Of a stretch of 64,000 nt of DNA, positions 23,665 through 37,696 are shown one piece after another. The DNA lies in assembly GCA_039881145.1 (NCBI GenBank), contig JAYKKI010000037.1, positions 19,589,001-19,653,000 on the forward strand, in the 5' to 3' direction. The notes under the pieces were generated by a model that was not told the DNA's origin, searched no databases, and saw only the letters and a list, made by a program, of their open reading frames with translations. Position 1 is the stretch's first letter. Every line of letters begins with the position of its first letter. Both the position numbers and the translations under genes were made by a program. The stretch comes from Druceiella hillmani (taxonomy: Eukaryota > Arthropoda > Insecta > Lepidoptera > Hepialidae).

Positions 23665-26577
23665 TAATAAATTATATATAAATTAAAATTGTGGCCTTGA
23701 TGAAGCTCAGAGATTATTATATACATATTTATTCCTGACTTTATCTGTGAACGATATGAATATATAAAAATTATAGTTTATAAATCTTTTACAAGTTTTA
23801 CCCATCTTGTTTTCAACACTATTGTGGATTATGCCTTCTGGATATTATTAATATGTTATTTCAATGGTATACAGGTCCATTTAAATATCTCTGTAAGTCA
23901 TTGGGAAATTATCATTTAAAGTATCTTTTCCGCGAAAAAATACGCATAGGAAAAAGCGCGGAATAAAACGATGAATAATTTACTGCAGTCCTGCGTTAGT
24001 ATATCGGTACAAAATTATTTAATTACAAACAATTCAACAATAAATATCTTATTCGTATATGATATCTTAATAATTTGTAAACATATTCTTTTGTAGCTAC
24101 ATATATGGAAAGGTATTATGTTCTATAGGTATTTATTTTTGTTCAATGTACAAAGAACTTTCTCACTTTTTCAAATATATGAAACAATTACATGTATTAT
24201 GTAAAATATGTATAAAATTATTTTACATGAGCGGTAATTAGACGGTTCATATATTAATTAATATAAATTCGTAATGTTATGAACGGAAATTCTAAACAAA
24301 ATAATTTCAATTTCATTAATTAAATTTTGTTTTTTTTCTTCAAAGTAGAATAGAAACATCTACAAGAATAATAATTAACTCAATGTTACATGTAAAATGT
24401 AAGTTCTTACATGTTCAACTTTTTCCTTTCTAATAAAAACCAAACTGTCTGTCTGTTCTTACCATAACTAAGTTTTAGAAAATCGCTTTATAATATTCTT
24501 TCGAGGGTATAAATTAATAGTATAAACGGGTCTTTTGTACTTTGTTCTAGATATGGGTTTTTCCTGCTCTTAGACAAGCTCTTAAATACTTAGTTTTGAC
24601 AAAGGTTTCATAAAGATATATGTTTTATGTTTAGAATAAATGTAAGCTAAAATAAGCCCGACTTTACCAATTTTTTTTACGTAAAAGACCTTTTGGTTGG
24701 GACGAACAAAGGACTAATAAAATTTATTTTAGGACAAATGGCCAAATATTGTATGATGAAAGTCGTATATTGGACGGCTGAGTTACAATAGGGAATTAGT
24801 GTTACGAAAAACTACAAAAAGAGCTATCTCTATATCAAGTTCGTAAAATGTTTCGTGAAAAATGAAATCGATAACGCATGACGCAGTATTTTTAGAAACC
24901 TTTTAGTATTTTAAATTATAAGAAAACTTTAGAATTGACAGTGTTTAAATTAAAGTATTTAAGAAAAAACTTAAGTTCAAAGGGAAAGTAATAAAAGTAA
25001 TAGAACCAAAAAACCGGTTTTCGAAACAAATTGCTGGTAAAATACTAGTAGATTCTGTAAGATCTAGGGTAATATATCAACTAGGTTTTATCACAATTGA
25101 CCAACTCAAAAGAAGATAAGTCCATTTAATGTTTGAATACAAAGCGTACCTAAGTAAAAAAGTTAACTTTTATAATTAATTATTAGATGACATTACGTCT
25201 ATAAACCATAGAGTTAATATTGTCTATAGACAGATACCCGAATGACATCGTGGCCACAGTTAGTTCACAGTTAAATTATAGTGAATTTGCAGGAATAAGA
25301 AATAATGTACACGATTTATAATAAATTTAAGAGTTTTCGCCAAAGACAGATATTTACGTTTATTAATGTTTAAATTGAATTATAATAAAAGCAAAATAGT
25401 TTACATATTAGGAAATTGTTATGTTAACATTATAGAGATAAAATTTGAAACAAATAATCTGAATTAGATTTATGAGTTTTTAGTTATTGCAAATTATGGA
25501 TTTTTTTTGAGAAATCGAAAAAAATTGGAGCGTCGAAAGAACGAAAATTTTTAACAATTATCATTGTAAGTCATAATTATTTCTGTTAATATTGGATATC
25601 TAATTTAAATGACCCATTATTTTTGATGATTGATAACATATGTTAAATAATTCGATGTATAAACCTTTTAATCAGATTGAATTTGAATTTGATGTTACGA
25701 ATATTCAGAGGTAAAAAAAAATAATGGGATTATGTAAAATCAGAAATTTCCAATACATTCCTTTTACTTATTTCAGAAATATAAGGTAAATACATTTAGA
25801 ATCTTCCTGAATTATTTTATTAACAAAATCAGTCCTATGAAGGTATAAATCCTACGTTATATATTGATGAAATCGATTTGATTCTAGCTATCGACCTGCT
25901 GTTCATCTTTGGTGACACTGAAAGTCATTTGTATTTTGAAATTTATTTTATGAATTCCAAATGAAAAGAGATACTGGGTTTTATGATGTACCTATCGCAC
26001 ATAACTTAACATTTCATCTTTACGTAAAATCAGAATGTAGCACCAAATTGTCCAAGGAATGCTCCATTATTCTATTGCCTTTAGTCACTAAATAAACTGG
26101 CGCATTCATACCAAAAAAAGTATTGTTTACGTGGTTAGTAAAAATGAAATATCGAAGTTTTTTTTACTACGCTAAAGAATTTAAAACTATCGGGCGTCTC
26201 ACATCTAGAGTAGCATTATCGATCCTGAAACGTATTGATATTCGAAAGTAATAAAACTTACAAATCAAATTTGTAAATATAATAACACATTGAAATACAA
26301 TATTTGGACTGAAGATGCGGCCAGTTTTTTTAGATCAAAATTAAATTATCCACCGTAACAGTAAATTATGAAATTTCGAATGATTTGTTTCTAAATTTCT
26401 TTACTTACACATTCCGATAGTATCATATTTATTTTTAAAGTATTCAGGGTAATTATTCTCATATAACTATGTACTTTAAATCGGGAAAAAAAATTTACAT
26501 AACTGGGGATTCACTTTTATTCGTGGATTAATTTTTTTGTCTCTAGTTTTAAATATTTGAGAGATCGTCACATGTTA

Positions 26578-26629
26578 TATAAAAGAATTCTCAACCACGG
26601 TTAGGTCCATGATTGAGAATTATTTTATA
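26578..26629. repeat. Imperfect 52-nt hairpin
   Basis: Arms 26578-26600 and 26607-26629 pair over 23 positions with three mismatches around the loop TTAGGT. It is a possible foldback remnant; the stem length would also suit a short structured RNA, but no transcription evidence exists here. Confidence 0.6.
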
Positions 26630-26923
26630 CTACTACAAAGAAAATGGACATAATATGTTCTTTATTTATTAGAAAGTCTCCAACTTCTGTATTAAGTAAA
26701 ATTTAACTTTAGAAAGACTTTTTTCTCCGTAAAAGTTCCAAAGTAATTTTTGAAGAATCACACAAATACAATTCTGCCTAAAATGTAAAAAATTATAATC
26801 AATTTATAAACATTTACACAACAGTAGCGATGTAGTTAATTTTGAAAATAAACCTGAGTGGTGATAATTTCCAAATATTACTGTACGAACTGCTAAATAT
26901 ATTGATAATTTACACACATATAA

Positions 26924-26990
<67 letters not shown>
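26924..26990. repeat. (TA)n microsatellite
   Basis: About 30 TA dinucleotides with one CA interruption near the left end. Confidence 0.95.
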
Positions 26991-26994
<4 letters not shown>

Positions 26995-28404
26995 CACCTG
27001 ATCGTTCCGTAAAATAGTGCGCTGTGTGAAGTCAAATAATCAGACTACCTAGTCCTGTAAATTTACTTGTAAGGTATATTTTCAGTGAGATTTTTTGTGC
27101 AACCTGCGGGTTTATTTTCTTAATCGGATGGTTATTTAAACAGCACGAAATATATGTACATTATATGTGACGTATAAATTAGCAAATAAAACATGACTTG
27201 GTTCGAAAAGGTCTGAGGGGTGCAGGTTAATGGAAATGTAAACGTACGCGGCCTGACGAGATTACGCGCGTGCGTTATGTTTGTACGTAATTAAAATTTA
27301 TTATAACCCGGCCATGAAAGCAAAGGTAAATATTATGGATGTAACAAAAATATATACGCATTGATATAAATACTTAAGAATTTTGCATAATGTTTACTGA
27401 ATAAAATATTTCAGTTCTTTAATAGTGTTAACTTTTATATTTCATCATTTAAGGAATTCATAAAATTTACTCAGATTTGGCACCAATGCTTAATATTATA
27501 CCAAATAAAATACTTGTGTAATAATTTTTAAGGCAGAGGTAAATTAAAATTAGGGACATGCCTTTTAATTAAAATTTTACACTTATAAAATATGACGAAA
27601 TATTTATGAATATCTATAGATCTGAATTTATGATCCTTTTCTTCGTAATAACGTAATAACTACTTTTAAAACTCAGAGACGGATTTTCTCTTCTGTAATA
27701 AATGAACATGTTTGTTGAAAAATAATATGTAATCAGATACTATAAATATTTTCCTTCTTTTGACGATTACTTAGTCAATAAGCTAGGTTCACAAAATAAG
27801 TTTCAATCTATGATTCATAATATTTGCATGTTTAGTCGCAATCATATAAGCAAACTGAAAGTAAATATTACGTTTCGATATATATTTTTTACTGTAGTAA
27901 TTCATACCTATTTTTTTGTAATTTTATAACCATGATAATCAAGATCCAATTGCTAGTTGATTGCAATAGACGGTGAAATTTTAAAAATCACTGAATAGTG
28001 AAAAAATGTGCAACGTTTTAGAACTATGCGACAATAAAATAGGAGCAGACAAATAGTTTTATATTGTTATGGTGAAAAATGAACATTTGGTCTTGAAAGA
28101 AGTTACTTTATTATTATTGAATTTACAATGCAAATATTACGCTTTTGTTTTACGTGAAATAAAAAATGGTTAAATGTGGAATAGACGTCTTAGGCTACAA
28201 TCCACGACACATTTGCTGGAACCGACATCTCGTGAATTGTGGAGCGAAAAACGTTTTCGTAACGTATTGTTGGATTTGAGTTGCGTGTAATATAATATTT
28301 ATGCGTCCGGATCTTTGATGTTATAAAGTAAGTGCTTATACTTTATATGTATGATTGATAAGTATGTATATATATTAAATACAAATATTTAAACTTAAAT
28401 CATT

Positions 28405-29880
28405 ATGTTATGTTTTCTGGACGTGCCACGTAAGTACGAGCGCAAAGTAGGGGCGTGTGGACCGAAGACGCTCTTAAAGATGCTTTTGAAGACATGAGAC
28501 AAGAGAAATCCTTTTTTAATGAAATATTTCGTTGTTACGGTATTTTATCTAGAATACTAAGGAGACGATTTAAAAAACAAGATACAAACAAAATTACATC
28601 AGGTAGGTATCTAGGTTTTTGAAAATTGAAATACTCATCTCATTTATTTTCTCTTTTTGTGGATGTGCTACGTAAGTACGTCCAAAAAGTAAGGACACGG
28701 CCTCGAAGCGTGTGAACCGGAGATGCCCTTAAAGGTTCTTTTGAAAACATGAAACAAATGTTACAGCATTTTATTTAAAACCCTTAGGAGACAATTTGAG
28801 AAACAAGATACAAAAAGAATTACACCAGAGAAGTACCTAGGTTTTTGGAAATACATAAGTATTTAAATTTATAAGTATTTATTATTAAACTTGACAAAGA
28901 AACTCGTTTAGCTGGACTTTATTGGCTACATTCCTTTTTGGACCGTAATCCAGACCTTAGATTCGCTTACTTTAGATTTTATTAGATTCTTTTACTTTCG
29001 CTACCGGTTAAATACCCGAGCTCTAGCAAAAGTTAGCCTTTTGCTAACTTTCTTCTTTCTTCTATCTTCTTTTAGCTCGGGTATTTAACCGTGAGAAAGT
29101 TAATAAGATGTTTGAGTTCTTGCTTCAGGTTTTGATAGAGCAAGATCTACTGGACCAACCTGATCATATATTTACCATTGATAAACTGGTGTTTAGTTAA
29201 ATAATAAACCTGGAAAAGTTATTGCTACGAAGAGTATGACATCAGTTCATTAAGTAACATCCGTGGTTAAAGGCGAGACATAGTCAATAATAGCATGCTA
29301 TAATAATGTTGGAAATATTTTCCCTGCAATTATTATTATAAAGAAAGCAAACATAAAGCAAGAATTTCATGGTGGACTTCTCTTTAGTTCAGATCTTTAC
29401 AAGAGCAGGAAATCTACTTGTGTTAATGCAGAGTTAATCCAGAAGTGGCTAGTGCAAAATATATACCTTGAAACCCTCAATGTAAAGTTATATTATTTTA
29501 GATGGGCATTCATCCCACACTAATTCTGCTGAAATTATTAAAGACTGCATAATAAAATAGTATAATCTCCTTTTTTATCAAATTACAGCACACGAGGTTT
29601 ACAATCTTTAAACTATAGCTTTTTCAAGCCTTTGAAAATATTTTATGCAACCGAGGTTTAAAACTGGATACATGTAAACAAAGAAAATAAAATAAGTCAG
29701 CCCACATCCCATAATGATATTTCGGGGTATAGAGATTGCAATATTTACTCATATACACTATTTTCTATGAAAGAGACAAAACACTTTCAAATGAATTATA
29801 ATTTTTCAAAAAAGAGTTGAAAACGTCATTTTCTCAGGAACTGTTTGATGTTAGAACACCTGTAATAGAAATAGGCCTTG
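28405..29880 (+). pseudogene. pogo/Tigger-family transposase relic
   Basis: Spliced across many frameshifts and stops, the plus strand gives the order of a pogo-type transposase. First is an N-terminal Psq-like helix-turn-helix (WTEDALKDAFEDMRQEK and RILRRRFKKQDTNKIT, 28450-28600). A second diverged copy of the same stretch follows at about 28645-28865. Then come the CENP-B-type segment (GLYWLHSFLDRNPDLRF, about 28915-28970) and the DDE core: EQDLLDQPDHIFTIDK near 29140-29185, NNKPGKV remnants near 29200, VTS plus KGET near 29260, and SFFKPLK-like sequence near 29615. Pogo transposases cut and paste DNA at TA targets. Here the first catalytic region has IDK where relatives have an acidic pair, and stops are frequent. 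No terminal inverted repeats were identified. Confidence 0.8.
29005..29091. repeat. Nested inverted repeat inside the pogo relic
   Basis: Outer arms CGGTTAAATACCCGAGCT (29005-29022) and its exact complement (29074-29091) enclose inner arms AAAGTTAGC (29029-29037) and GCTAACTTT (29043-29051). The right outer arm encodes transposase residues (LARVFNRE in frame), so the left arm is an inverted duplicate of coding sequence. A replication template switch is the simplest explanation. Confidence 0.85.
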
Positions 29881-32800
29881 AACCACGCAATATAAACAGT
29901 AAGTAAGAAATATTTTCCATTTATTTGTTTTAAATTTTAGGATGTTTAGATTTTATTTTTTTCAATACATGATAAAATTTAGTTTAAAATTGTATTATGT
30001 ACAAAAATTCAAATTTTTTTTTCAATGTCATTATTATTCCTTAAGTCATTGTTTTTTACATGTTTTATTAGCTTGACTTTTATATATGTATGTAAGTGTG
30101 AATATGACGGAATCCTTCATCTAAATTTTTACCCACTCCCTGACGTCAGAATTATTAAAAATTTTGCATACGTATTAAGAACCAATGAAAATTACAATAA
30201 TTAAAAAAATAGAAAAACCTCAAAATACCTTCTTTTAGCCTTGAAAGAAAAACTTCTATAGCTAATTAAAACTTAAAGACACACTTTCGTAGCCATATGA
30301 ACTAAAAGATCAAAATAATTTTTGAATATGAAGATTTAAGTCAGAAACGAAAAAAATGTCTCACAGTTCGGTTAGATTAATTTATTGGAATAGCTTGAAA
30401 TAAGAATGTACATAATAACCAATTCCTTTATTATTGATTAGATTTATATTACTTACATAACATACATAACACCACATTCCATTGCCACAGTAACGGTGAA
30501 TTAGTTGTAAAGAGACTACATAGAAATAAGAGCTAAGGTCGTAACCAATCTCGAAACCGATGGTTTGGATAGTCCGATTATATTTTATTGTGACACTGAA
30601 TAGTACCCGGGATGAGAATAAAAATGAGCCACAATTGAATTTTCTATTTTATCTTTTAGTTGATGTGATATGATGGTAAGTACGTACTAGTATAATTTGT
30701 TCATTCGCGGATCAACAAAGTTTCAAGAAGGATCAAATCGAACAACGATGACCCCTTTGGTAACGCCCTGATAAGAACTGAGAAATATATGACGTCGGTG
30801 AGGTTAAAATTTTGTAACGTACACTGAAATGAAAATGATTGTTTAAATTAACATCATATTATTTTATTTCATGTTTACCGACAACGCACCAACAATGATT
30901 TTTTTATATTTCCACCTTGCTGTCATATGAATAAATGGATCTAATTTCCTGATTGTATCTCATATAGGAAATTAAAAGTTTTTAACAAAACTGACACTTT
31001 TTTCATAATTATTGATTGCAATAAAAACATACAACGTTTTTCCCACAAATCTCTAATTTTTAAATAGGTTGGAATAAAATTAAAAAAATACGAATACAAT
31101 TGGGATAATGTATACTATATTAAATTAATAAAAATGGATAATGAATGTTATAACTAAAAAAATTGCTTGGAAACGTTTATTGCTGTGTAAAATATTCAAA
31201 TAAAAAAAATATTCACACAATTTTGCACTCAATATTGCTCACAATTGCAATATAAACAAAAGCTAAAGATGTAGTGTGTAAGTAGTTTTATGAGCCATAA
31301 TTACCAGAAAAAAAAACCAATTTGCGTTTAATAGTAAAAAATAACATTACTTTTTTTGTGTCGATATTAAATTTATCCAAAGAGATTTTATTTCGTAATT
31401 ACTGAAAATATTAATGCTGTTAGCAAAAATATCAAAAAAATTTTCTTTCACTCCCAAACTTTTTAATTATGCGTGTTTCAAATTTGAATGAAATTATGAT
31501 ATTGGCATATAGTAAATGCCACAGAGGAAAAATGTTTTAATGAAATTGCATTAATAAAGCAAAGAGATAAATGCAAGCAAGTTATTTCTCTTACGCCTGT
31601 GAAATATACGCTAGACAATATAAAAACATTAAAATATCGTATTGATCGAACTGAAATTGTTAATTAGTTTTCACCGTGCACTGGATTACGCTCTTCATAC
31701 GGTGTTAATGCTGGGTCACCCCGATTGCCCTGCTTTCCTCTGTTTTTCTTAATTACAAAAGATATTCGCTAATTTGGTGATATTTGTGACATATCGTACA
31801 GTATATTTAGTAGTCTGAAATGCCTTATTTTCAAGTAAAATGATTTTATCTATGTAGGCATCGAAAGTTGATATCCTCGAAATATGATGAATAGTTAGTG
31901 CAAACAATATTTAAACGTCTGAAGAAAATCTTAAAATAATTTATACAAACCTCATATATCTCGCAATGTTTTAATTTCAAGTAAATTAGGCAGTTGTGAC
32001 GCGTATGGCTATAGTTTTTTTCCACTGCCAAGTATGCACTACTCATAATGAACTAGTACGAGTAGTGCATGGCATCACCAAAAGGATAATCAAGTCACTT
32101 TTACTTCACATACATGGTAAATTTATTATTATGTTCCAAACTCTACTTTGTACCCTTGCATACTCTATACTATTTAGAAGTGATCTATTTCCAAAATTAG
32201 TATATTTTCAGAGAACCGGGATCTAGTCAATGCGATAACTCAATATCATTCTAATTGTTTTAATCAGTCTTGAATGAAATCTAAACAATGTCCCCATAGT
32301 AACAGAAGAATAATAGTAGCGTTGAGGATAAATTCCAACGTTAATTTTTATGAAAAGTGGGAATTATATAACAACATTATTAATTGGGACGCTAACTAAA
32401 TTTTGTAAGCCTAATATATCGTTACTTATTTTTTACTATTGGAGATAACTGGACAAGTTAGTCAAATATCCTAATTAGTATAAAAAATTATGATATATAA
32501 ATGTATTAGGCCCAAAAATAAAGTTAAAACTGGTTTTTACCTAACAATATTTAAAAATTCAGTTAGGTGTAGTTCCTTTAAAATAATTTAAAAAGAAGCA
32601 GTTCTACTTTTAGTGATTTACATAGAACCATTAATAGAATTTTGCAATAAAGGAACAATAGAATTTTATATGGATAAATGAACGATAGAATTTTATATGG
32701 TAAATATACCTTCGCGCTTGTTTATATCTTTACGTGTACATAATTCTCACAGTGTTATATTCAGCAAAGTTTACTTTCTCAAAACATTGAATAAATAAGA

Positions 32801-34840
32801 CAATGACTGTAGCAATATGGCACACTATCATCCTATTATTTTGAGGTGATGTCATGATTTTCCAAATAACAGTATATAAAAGTGCAAATAAGTCTGTTTG
32901 AAACCAAGATCATTAATTTGGATATATTTTACACATTTGAATATTCGATATTTTAGTCAGCCAAACCGAAAATAAGTACTCATTTTTTCAAATTGCTATG
33001 TAAAAATATAATTTTTTAACATTGCTATCATATGAATTTATGTAATTTTTTATTTCTTTTGTAATAATGCTATGGACATACTGACATAAATGGAATAATT
33101 AACTGTTTCTTACTCAATAATGATTTCTGATCAACATACACTAGACACACTAAGACTTGAAATAATTAAATGGATAAACATATTCAAGAGCAGTAATTAA
33201 AACTCATTGAAAATATTCAACGAATTCTCATAATAACCACGTCATCAAAAAATAATATTTTCGCGAGACAAAAAACACAAAACGAAAAATTAATACTTAG
33301 TAAAAAATGTTTGTGTATATAATCTAAAATGTAAGACATAACTCCACTAAATTTTTCCTTGAGATATTAATGAAAGCCCCGGGGATTAATAACTCAGTAT
33401 ACGCGAAAAAAACAATGTTATGAATGATTCAATTAGCCGAATGTAGTATTGGTGTAAAAAAAATAATAATATTTTTTATTGGCCCAAAGGAAGTTAAGAT
33501 ATTATATATTCCAAGCAATAAGAACAAATTAAAGTGTGCCTCTTTCACATCCTTTGTTATGCGTATGTGTTGTATTTTATTTTATGACAGAATTGTAATA
33601 ATCTATTCTATTATTTAATTACAAGTATTTTATTACTTTTCTGTTACTTTCTCTATTTTAACGGGCCTTTTAAAACCTTTGAAATATTGGTATTTTTTAA
33701 TTTTCAAGAAATTTAATTATTTTTGTAAGATACTTTTTAAGGAGAAAACATAATAAATGTCGCAGTGTTTGACATAATTATGAAATAATTGCAACTGGTA
33801 AAAAAATTTGTTTCTCTTCTTCGTTCGTTCGTTCTATTATTTAGATTATTTTAGATCATAGAATATCAACGTTTGTATTTTTTACATAAATATTTTTAGG
33901 TATGTAAATGAAACAAACATTATTTTTTCTCCTTTTAAAAATACCGCTTCCTAGGATCGCAATTAATATTAAAAACAATCAAATTTTATTAAGGGTTGGT
34001 GTTGACGCTATTGCTAACAAACGACTGTTAATATAGTGAAATATCTGTGAATATTGTAGAGATGTGGAAACGGGTATGGATTTTGGAATTGACACAAAAT
34101 CGCTAAAATACTTAAATGTTCAATAATACTTAAAGTATTCAACAAATATTTTTAAGCAAATTTCACAAGAAGTAAAAGTTCTTTAAGAAAAAATACGCGA
34201 AAATAATAAAGGAAACCCGCCAATCCACTTTTTTCGGACTGAACTATTAATTTCAATCACATTCCTAAAATATCGAAAATAGCTGATACGGTAAAATACT
34301 TTTTAGCACCCCTTAAAAATAAAAGTACAGTTAAATTTTCTTTTATGTGTAAATGTGTATACATGTGTTTTGCTCTGTATTTCCATTAGCGAATGTTAAT
34401 ATTTTAAGGTACAAAAAGTTTATTACTTTAAGTTATTACGAAAACTAAAATATTTCCCAAATACTTTCTCTGTTATAACAGAAATGCGAACTGCATCAGC
34501 ATATAAATTTACACCGTACGTATTCGTCACTAATAATGTCCCACGTTACATTTTGCAATTTATTTTATTTTACTTTACACGCTTTTCTTAATTGTTTCAC
34601 CTGCCCGCACATCAACTTCCCTCATATTATTGTATTATTAAAAATAAATATAAGATGCGACGGCATACGCCACAAATTGAAAAAAAGAAAATTAGGTCGG
34701 AAAAACGTCAGATGTCTGTCTGTAGGAGCATTTGGGCTTAATATCGTTATGATTTCCTGGTCGCTGAAACTAAAGTTAATTTGACATTCGATTTCATGTC
34801 GGTTTTTAAATAACCTGGACAAACGCCCGTGTCGTAAGTT
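29881..34840. other. AT-rich non-coding stretch
   Basis: No gene is recognised. Small items are a TGACGTCA site near 30141, a 10-bp inverted repeat (TGCACTACTC at 32035-32044 with its complement at 32060-32069), and a short direct repeat around 32650-32700 (ATAGAATTTTATATGG twice). The open frames at 33424-33618 and 34536-34784 (and 34622-34936 on the minus strand) match nothing I know. Confidence 0.45.
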
Positions 34841-35386
34841 ATTTCTCATAAACTCAGCATTTAATTTACAGTTTATAATAAAGTACCAGTATATAATAAA
34901 GTAAAGTACAGTATTTTTGATAAATCGTTGCCCCATTTTTTATGTAAGTATTGACAAAACATATTACGTAATTAACATTTTAGCTTTTCATAAGTGGTAA
35001 AGTAATATTCAATGCAATTACCAACTAAATAAAAACAAACTAAAAGAGGAAAGAAATTAAAACTAGTTAATCGTTTATTTTTGGTAAACAAAAATATTAC
35101 AAATCATTGTTGCACCAAAAAAAAAAATTAATCGAATAGGCCCCAAAAAGGTAAGATTTTCCATTTTGCTTTTTGCCTAATCATCTTTGTGGGACATTAT
35201 AATAAACTGGTTGTTATTACAAACCAATAAGTGACATTTTACCTTCTATGTTATTGGATATATTGGGGAAAAATGAAACAAGATTGATTTTTGCCACGAT
35301 ATTCAATAACATTGAAGCTTTCGTAAACCATATAAACTTTTAAGAGTACCATATCATTGGTACCTACAGTTTACTGAGTAAATACT
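34841..35386. repeat. Interspersed repeat, copy A (about 546 bp)
   Basis: This copy aligns almost base for base with 37161-37696, in the same orientation, from ATTTCTCATAAACTCAGCAT to GAGTAAATACT. Differences are scattered substitutions and a 10-bp insertion near 35363 (TACCTACAGTTTACTGAG against TACTGAG). Identity looks about 95 percent by eye. No coding capacity, terminal repeat or target duplication is clear. A local segmental duplication or two insertions of one non-autonomous family are both possible. Confidence 0.9.
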
Positions 35387-37160
35387 ACCTTATATTTGTT
35401 TGGTATATGAATGTAGCTACAAATCTCACCGGTATCACTAGTTTTAGACGACTTTCAAGGTTATACTGCCATTTATTATCTGGGAAGTATGGATTCTGCA
35501 GTTTATAAACAACGGATAATTATTTTATATCCGTTCAGTGATGACCGATTGAATCAAGTACCCAGAAGACGGTAATGTGTTATATCCCTACACAAATTAC
35601 ATTTAAAATAATATTTTAACCTATAGAATAAAATTAATGGCAATCATTTTCTTTTGGTTTAAAATGTATATAAAGTTTAACATAAGTATAGGTATTATTT
35701 ATTAAATAAATATTTCTAATACCCATAAATATTTTTAAATGTATGAAATAAATAAATACGCAGTCTCGACAAAACACCTTTTAAAATGAAAAACATTTTA
35801 AAGCAAAAAATAAAGTAAATGATCAATTATCTCTGGTTTACTGCCTTATGTGGAAACTATTTTCAAAGTTTTACTTTTTACTGCAGACTTATATCAACGT
35901 ATATCGTTATAACAAACAGGCGTTATGTATCGTCGTAAAATTGACTTCTGCGTTCTGCTTTATTTGACTTATTTAAAATTGAAGAGCAATTGTTTAATTT
36001 ACTCTCGAATGGGTTTGAAAATAAATAATATACCAATAATTTGGCAGTTGAAATATTCGAATAAAATTAAGTATATTTTAACGAATGATTAAAACAGTAA
36101 GTTTATAGATTAAAACAACAGTTTAACTGTTGTTAAATGTGTTTACGAAAAAGTTTGGAACATAAAACTTATTTGTCAAATATTACTAAAGTTCTACTGA
36201 AATAGTTATTGTCCGATTCTCATATTTTGATTCTTATTTAAATATTGAATAGTTCCCATTTTTTTTACCTATTTGAACTCACAAAACATCTCCTTCCTGC
36301 AAAATTTTTATAATTTTTTGAATTGTGTGACATCAAAAGCATATTTTCAAATATTTTTCCAAAAATCGTATTTTTAGTAAAGAGTGAGTCTCAGATATTC
36401 TTATATGTTTTTCAAGTTTGTTATTTCAAGATTATTTATCTTTTATTTATTCTCGTATAATCAACAATCCAACCAATTTTTTTTTCAGTTCTTATTAATA
36501 GATTTTATCCACATAATTCAGACTATATGGATTAAATATTTAATTTGAATATATTGGAATTTGAAAAATAGATTTGTCTATTTAATATATCGTACATATA
36601 AAAAGTTTTATGTCTAATTTTTTGCAGGGTCGATTAACCAAGTTATATGAAAATTGGCAGATCTTCAAATAACATCACCAAGTTTCTGTAATGTGTTCGT
36701 TGGTTTCATAGATACCGCTTTGCAATAAAATATTGCTCAAAATAATTTTTATACTTTTATCTTAACTTTGAATAGGATAAGAATTTTCATACTTTTGTGC
36801 CTTATGAAACAATGTGTTTGTGACAATATTTGTTTTTATAAAGATTAATTCTTCCCCATTATTTGTGGTCTCGAAATTTTGCGATGAACAACAAAATAGT
36901 TAAAAAACCTATCATTGTGTGATCCATCATTTCCAAAAAAGGAACCAATGAATTTTGGCGAATGAAGTACTTACTCATTGAGATTGAATATTATATATCT
37001 ATCAGTGGATTTGTTATTGTGTTAATTGAGTATAATCCGCACAAAAGTATCCTTTAATGCTATTTTTATAAGGTTTGCGAATGTAATATTGTTGTATGTC
37101 CTCCTCCCTTTCTACTATGCTCCCATCAACGCACCATCCGTTTGAACATATACAAAATAT
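35387..37160. other. AT-rich spacer between the two repeat copies
   Basis: Nothing coding is recognised. If the copies were LTRs this would be the interior, but I see no TG...CA ends, no primer-binding site after copy A and no gag or pol similarity, so I do not call an LTR element. A minus-strand open frame crossing the start of copy B (37014-37256) has no known motif. Confidence 0.45.
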
Positions 37161-37696
37161 ATTTCTGATAAACTCAGCATTTAATTTGCAGTTTATAATA
37201 AAGTAACAGTATATAATAAAGTAAAGTACAGTATTTTTGATAAATCGTTGCGCCATTTTTTATATAAGTATTAGCAAAACACATTACGTAATTAACATTT
37301 TAGCTTTTCATAAGTGGTAAAGTAATATTCAATGCAATTACCAACTAAATAAAAACAAACTGAAAGAGGAAAAAAATTAAAACTAGTTAATCGTTTGTTT
37401 TTGGTAAACAAAAATATTACAAACCATTGTTGCACCAAAAAAAAAAATTAATCGAATAGGCCCCAAAAAGGTAAAATTTTCCATTTTGCTTTTTGCCTAA
37501 TCATCTTTGTGGGACATTATAATAAACTGGTTGTTATTACAAACCAATACGTGACATTTTACCTTCTATGTTATTGGATACATTGGAGAAAAATGAAACA
37601 AGATTGATTTTTTGCCACGATATTCAATAACATTAAAGCTTTCGTAAACCGTATATACTTTTAAGAGTACCGTATCATTGGTACTGAGTAAATACT
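37161..37696. repeat. Interspersed repeat, copy B (about 536 bp)
   Basis: This is the second copy of the repeat at 34841-35386, same orientation, starting points 2,320 bp apart. It starts at ATTTCTGATAAACTCAGCAT and both copies lose similarity right after AAATACT. The sharp joint boundaries suggest a defined unit rather than random homology. Confidence 0.9.

Larger units (their letters stand above)
23665..28404. other. AT-rich non-coding stretch
   Basis: No gene is recognised. It contains a hairpin at 26578-26629 and a (TA)n tract at 26924-26990. Two less AT-rich segments stand out, about 27195-27325 (several CpG, GCGGCCTGACGAGATTACGC) and about 28185-28325. They may be old transposon pieces or conserved non-coding sequence; I cannot tell which. 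Confidence 0.4.

Noticed and set aside
34841..37696. An LTR retrotransposon made of the two roughly 540-bp direct repeats
   Set aside because: No TG...CA ends, no primer-binding site or polypurine tract, and no gag or pol similarity in the 1.8-kb interior.
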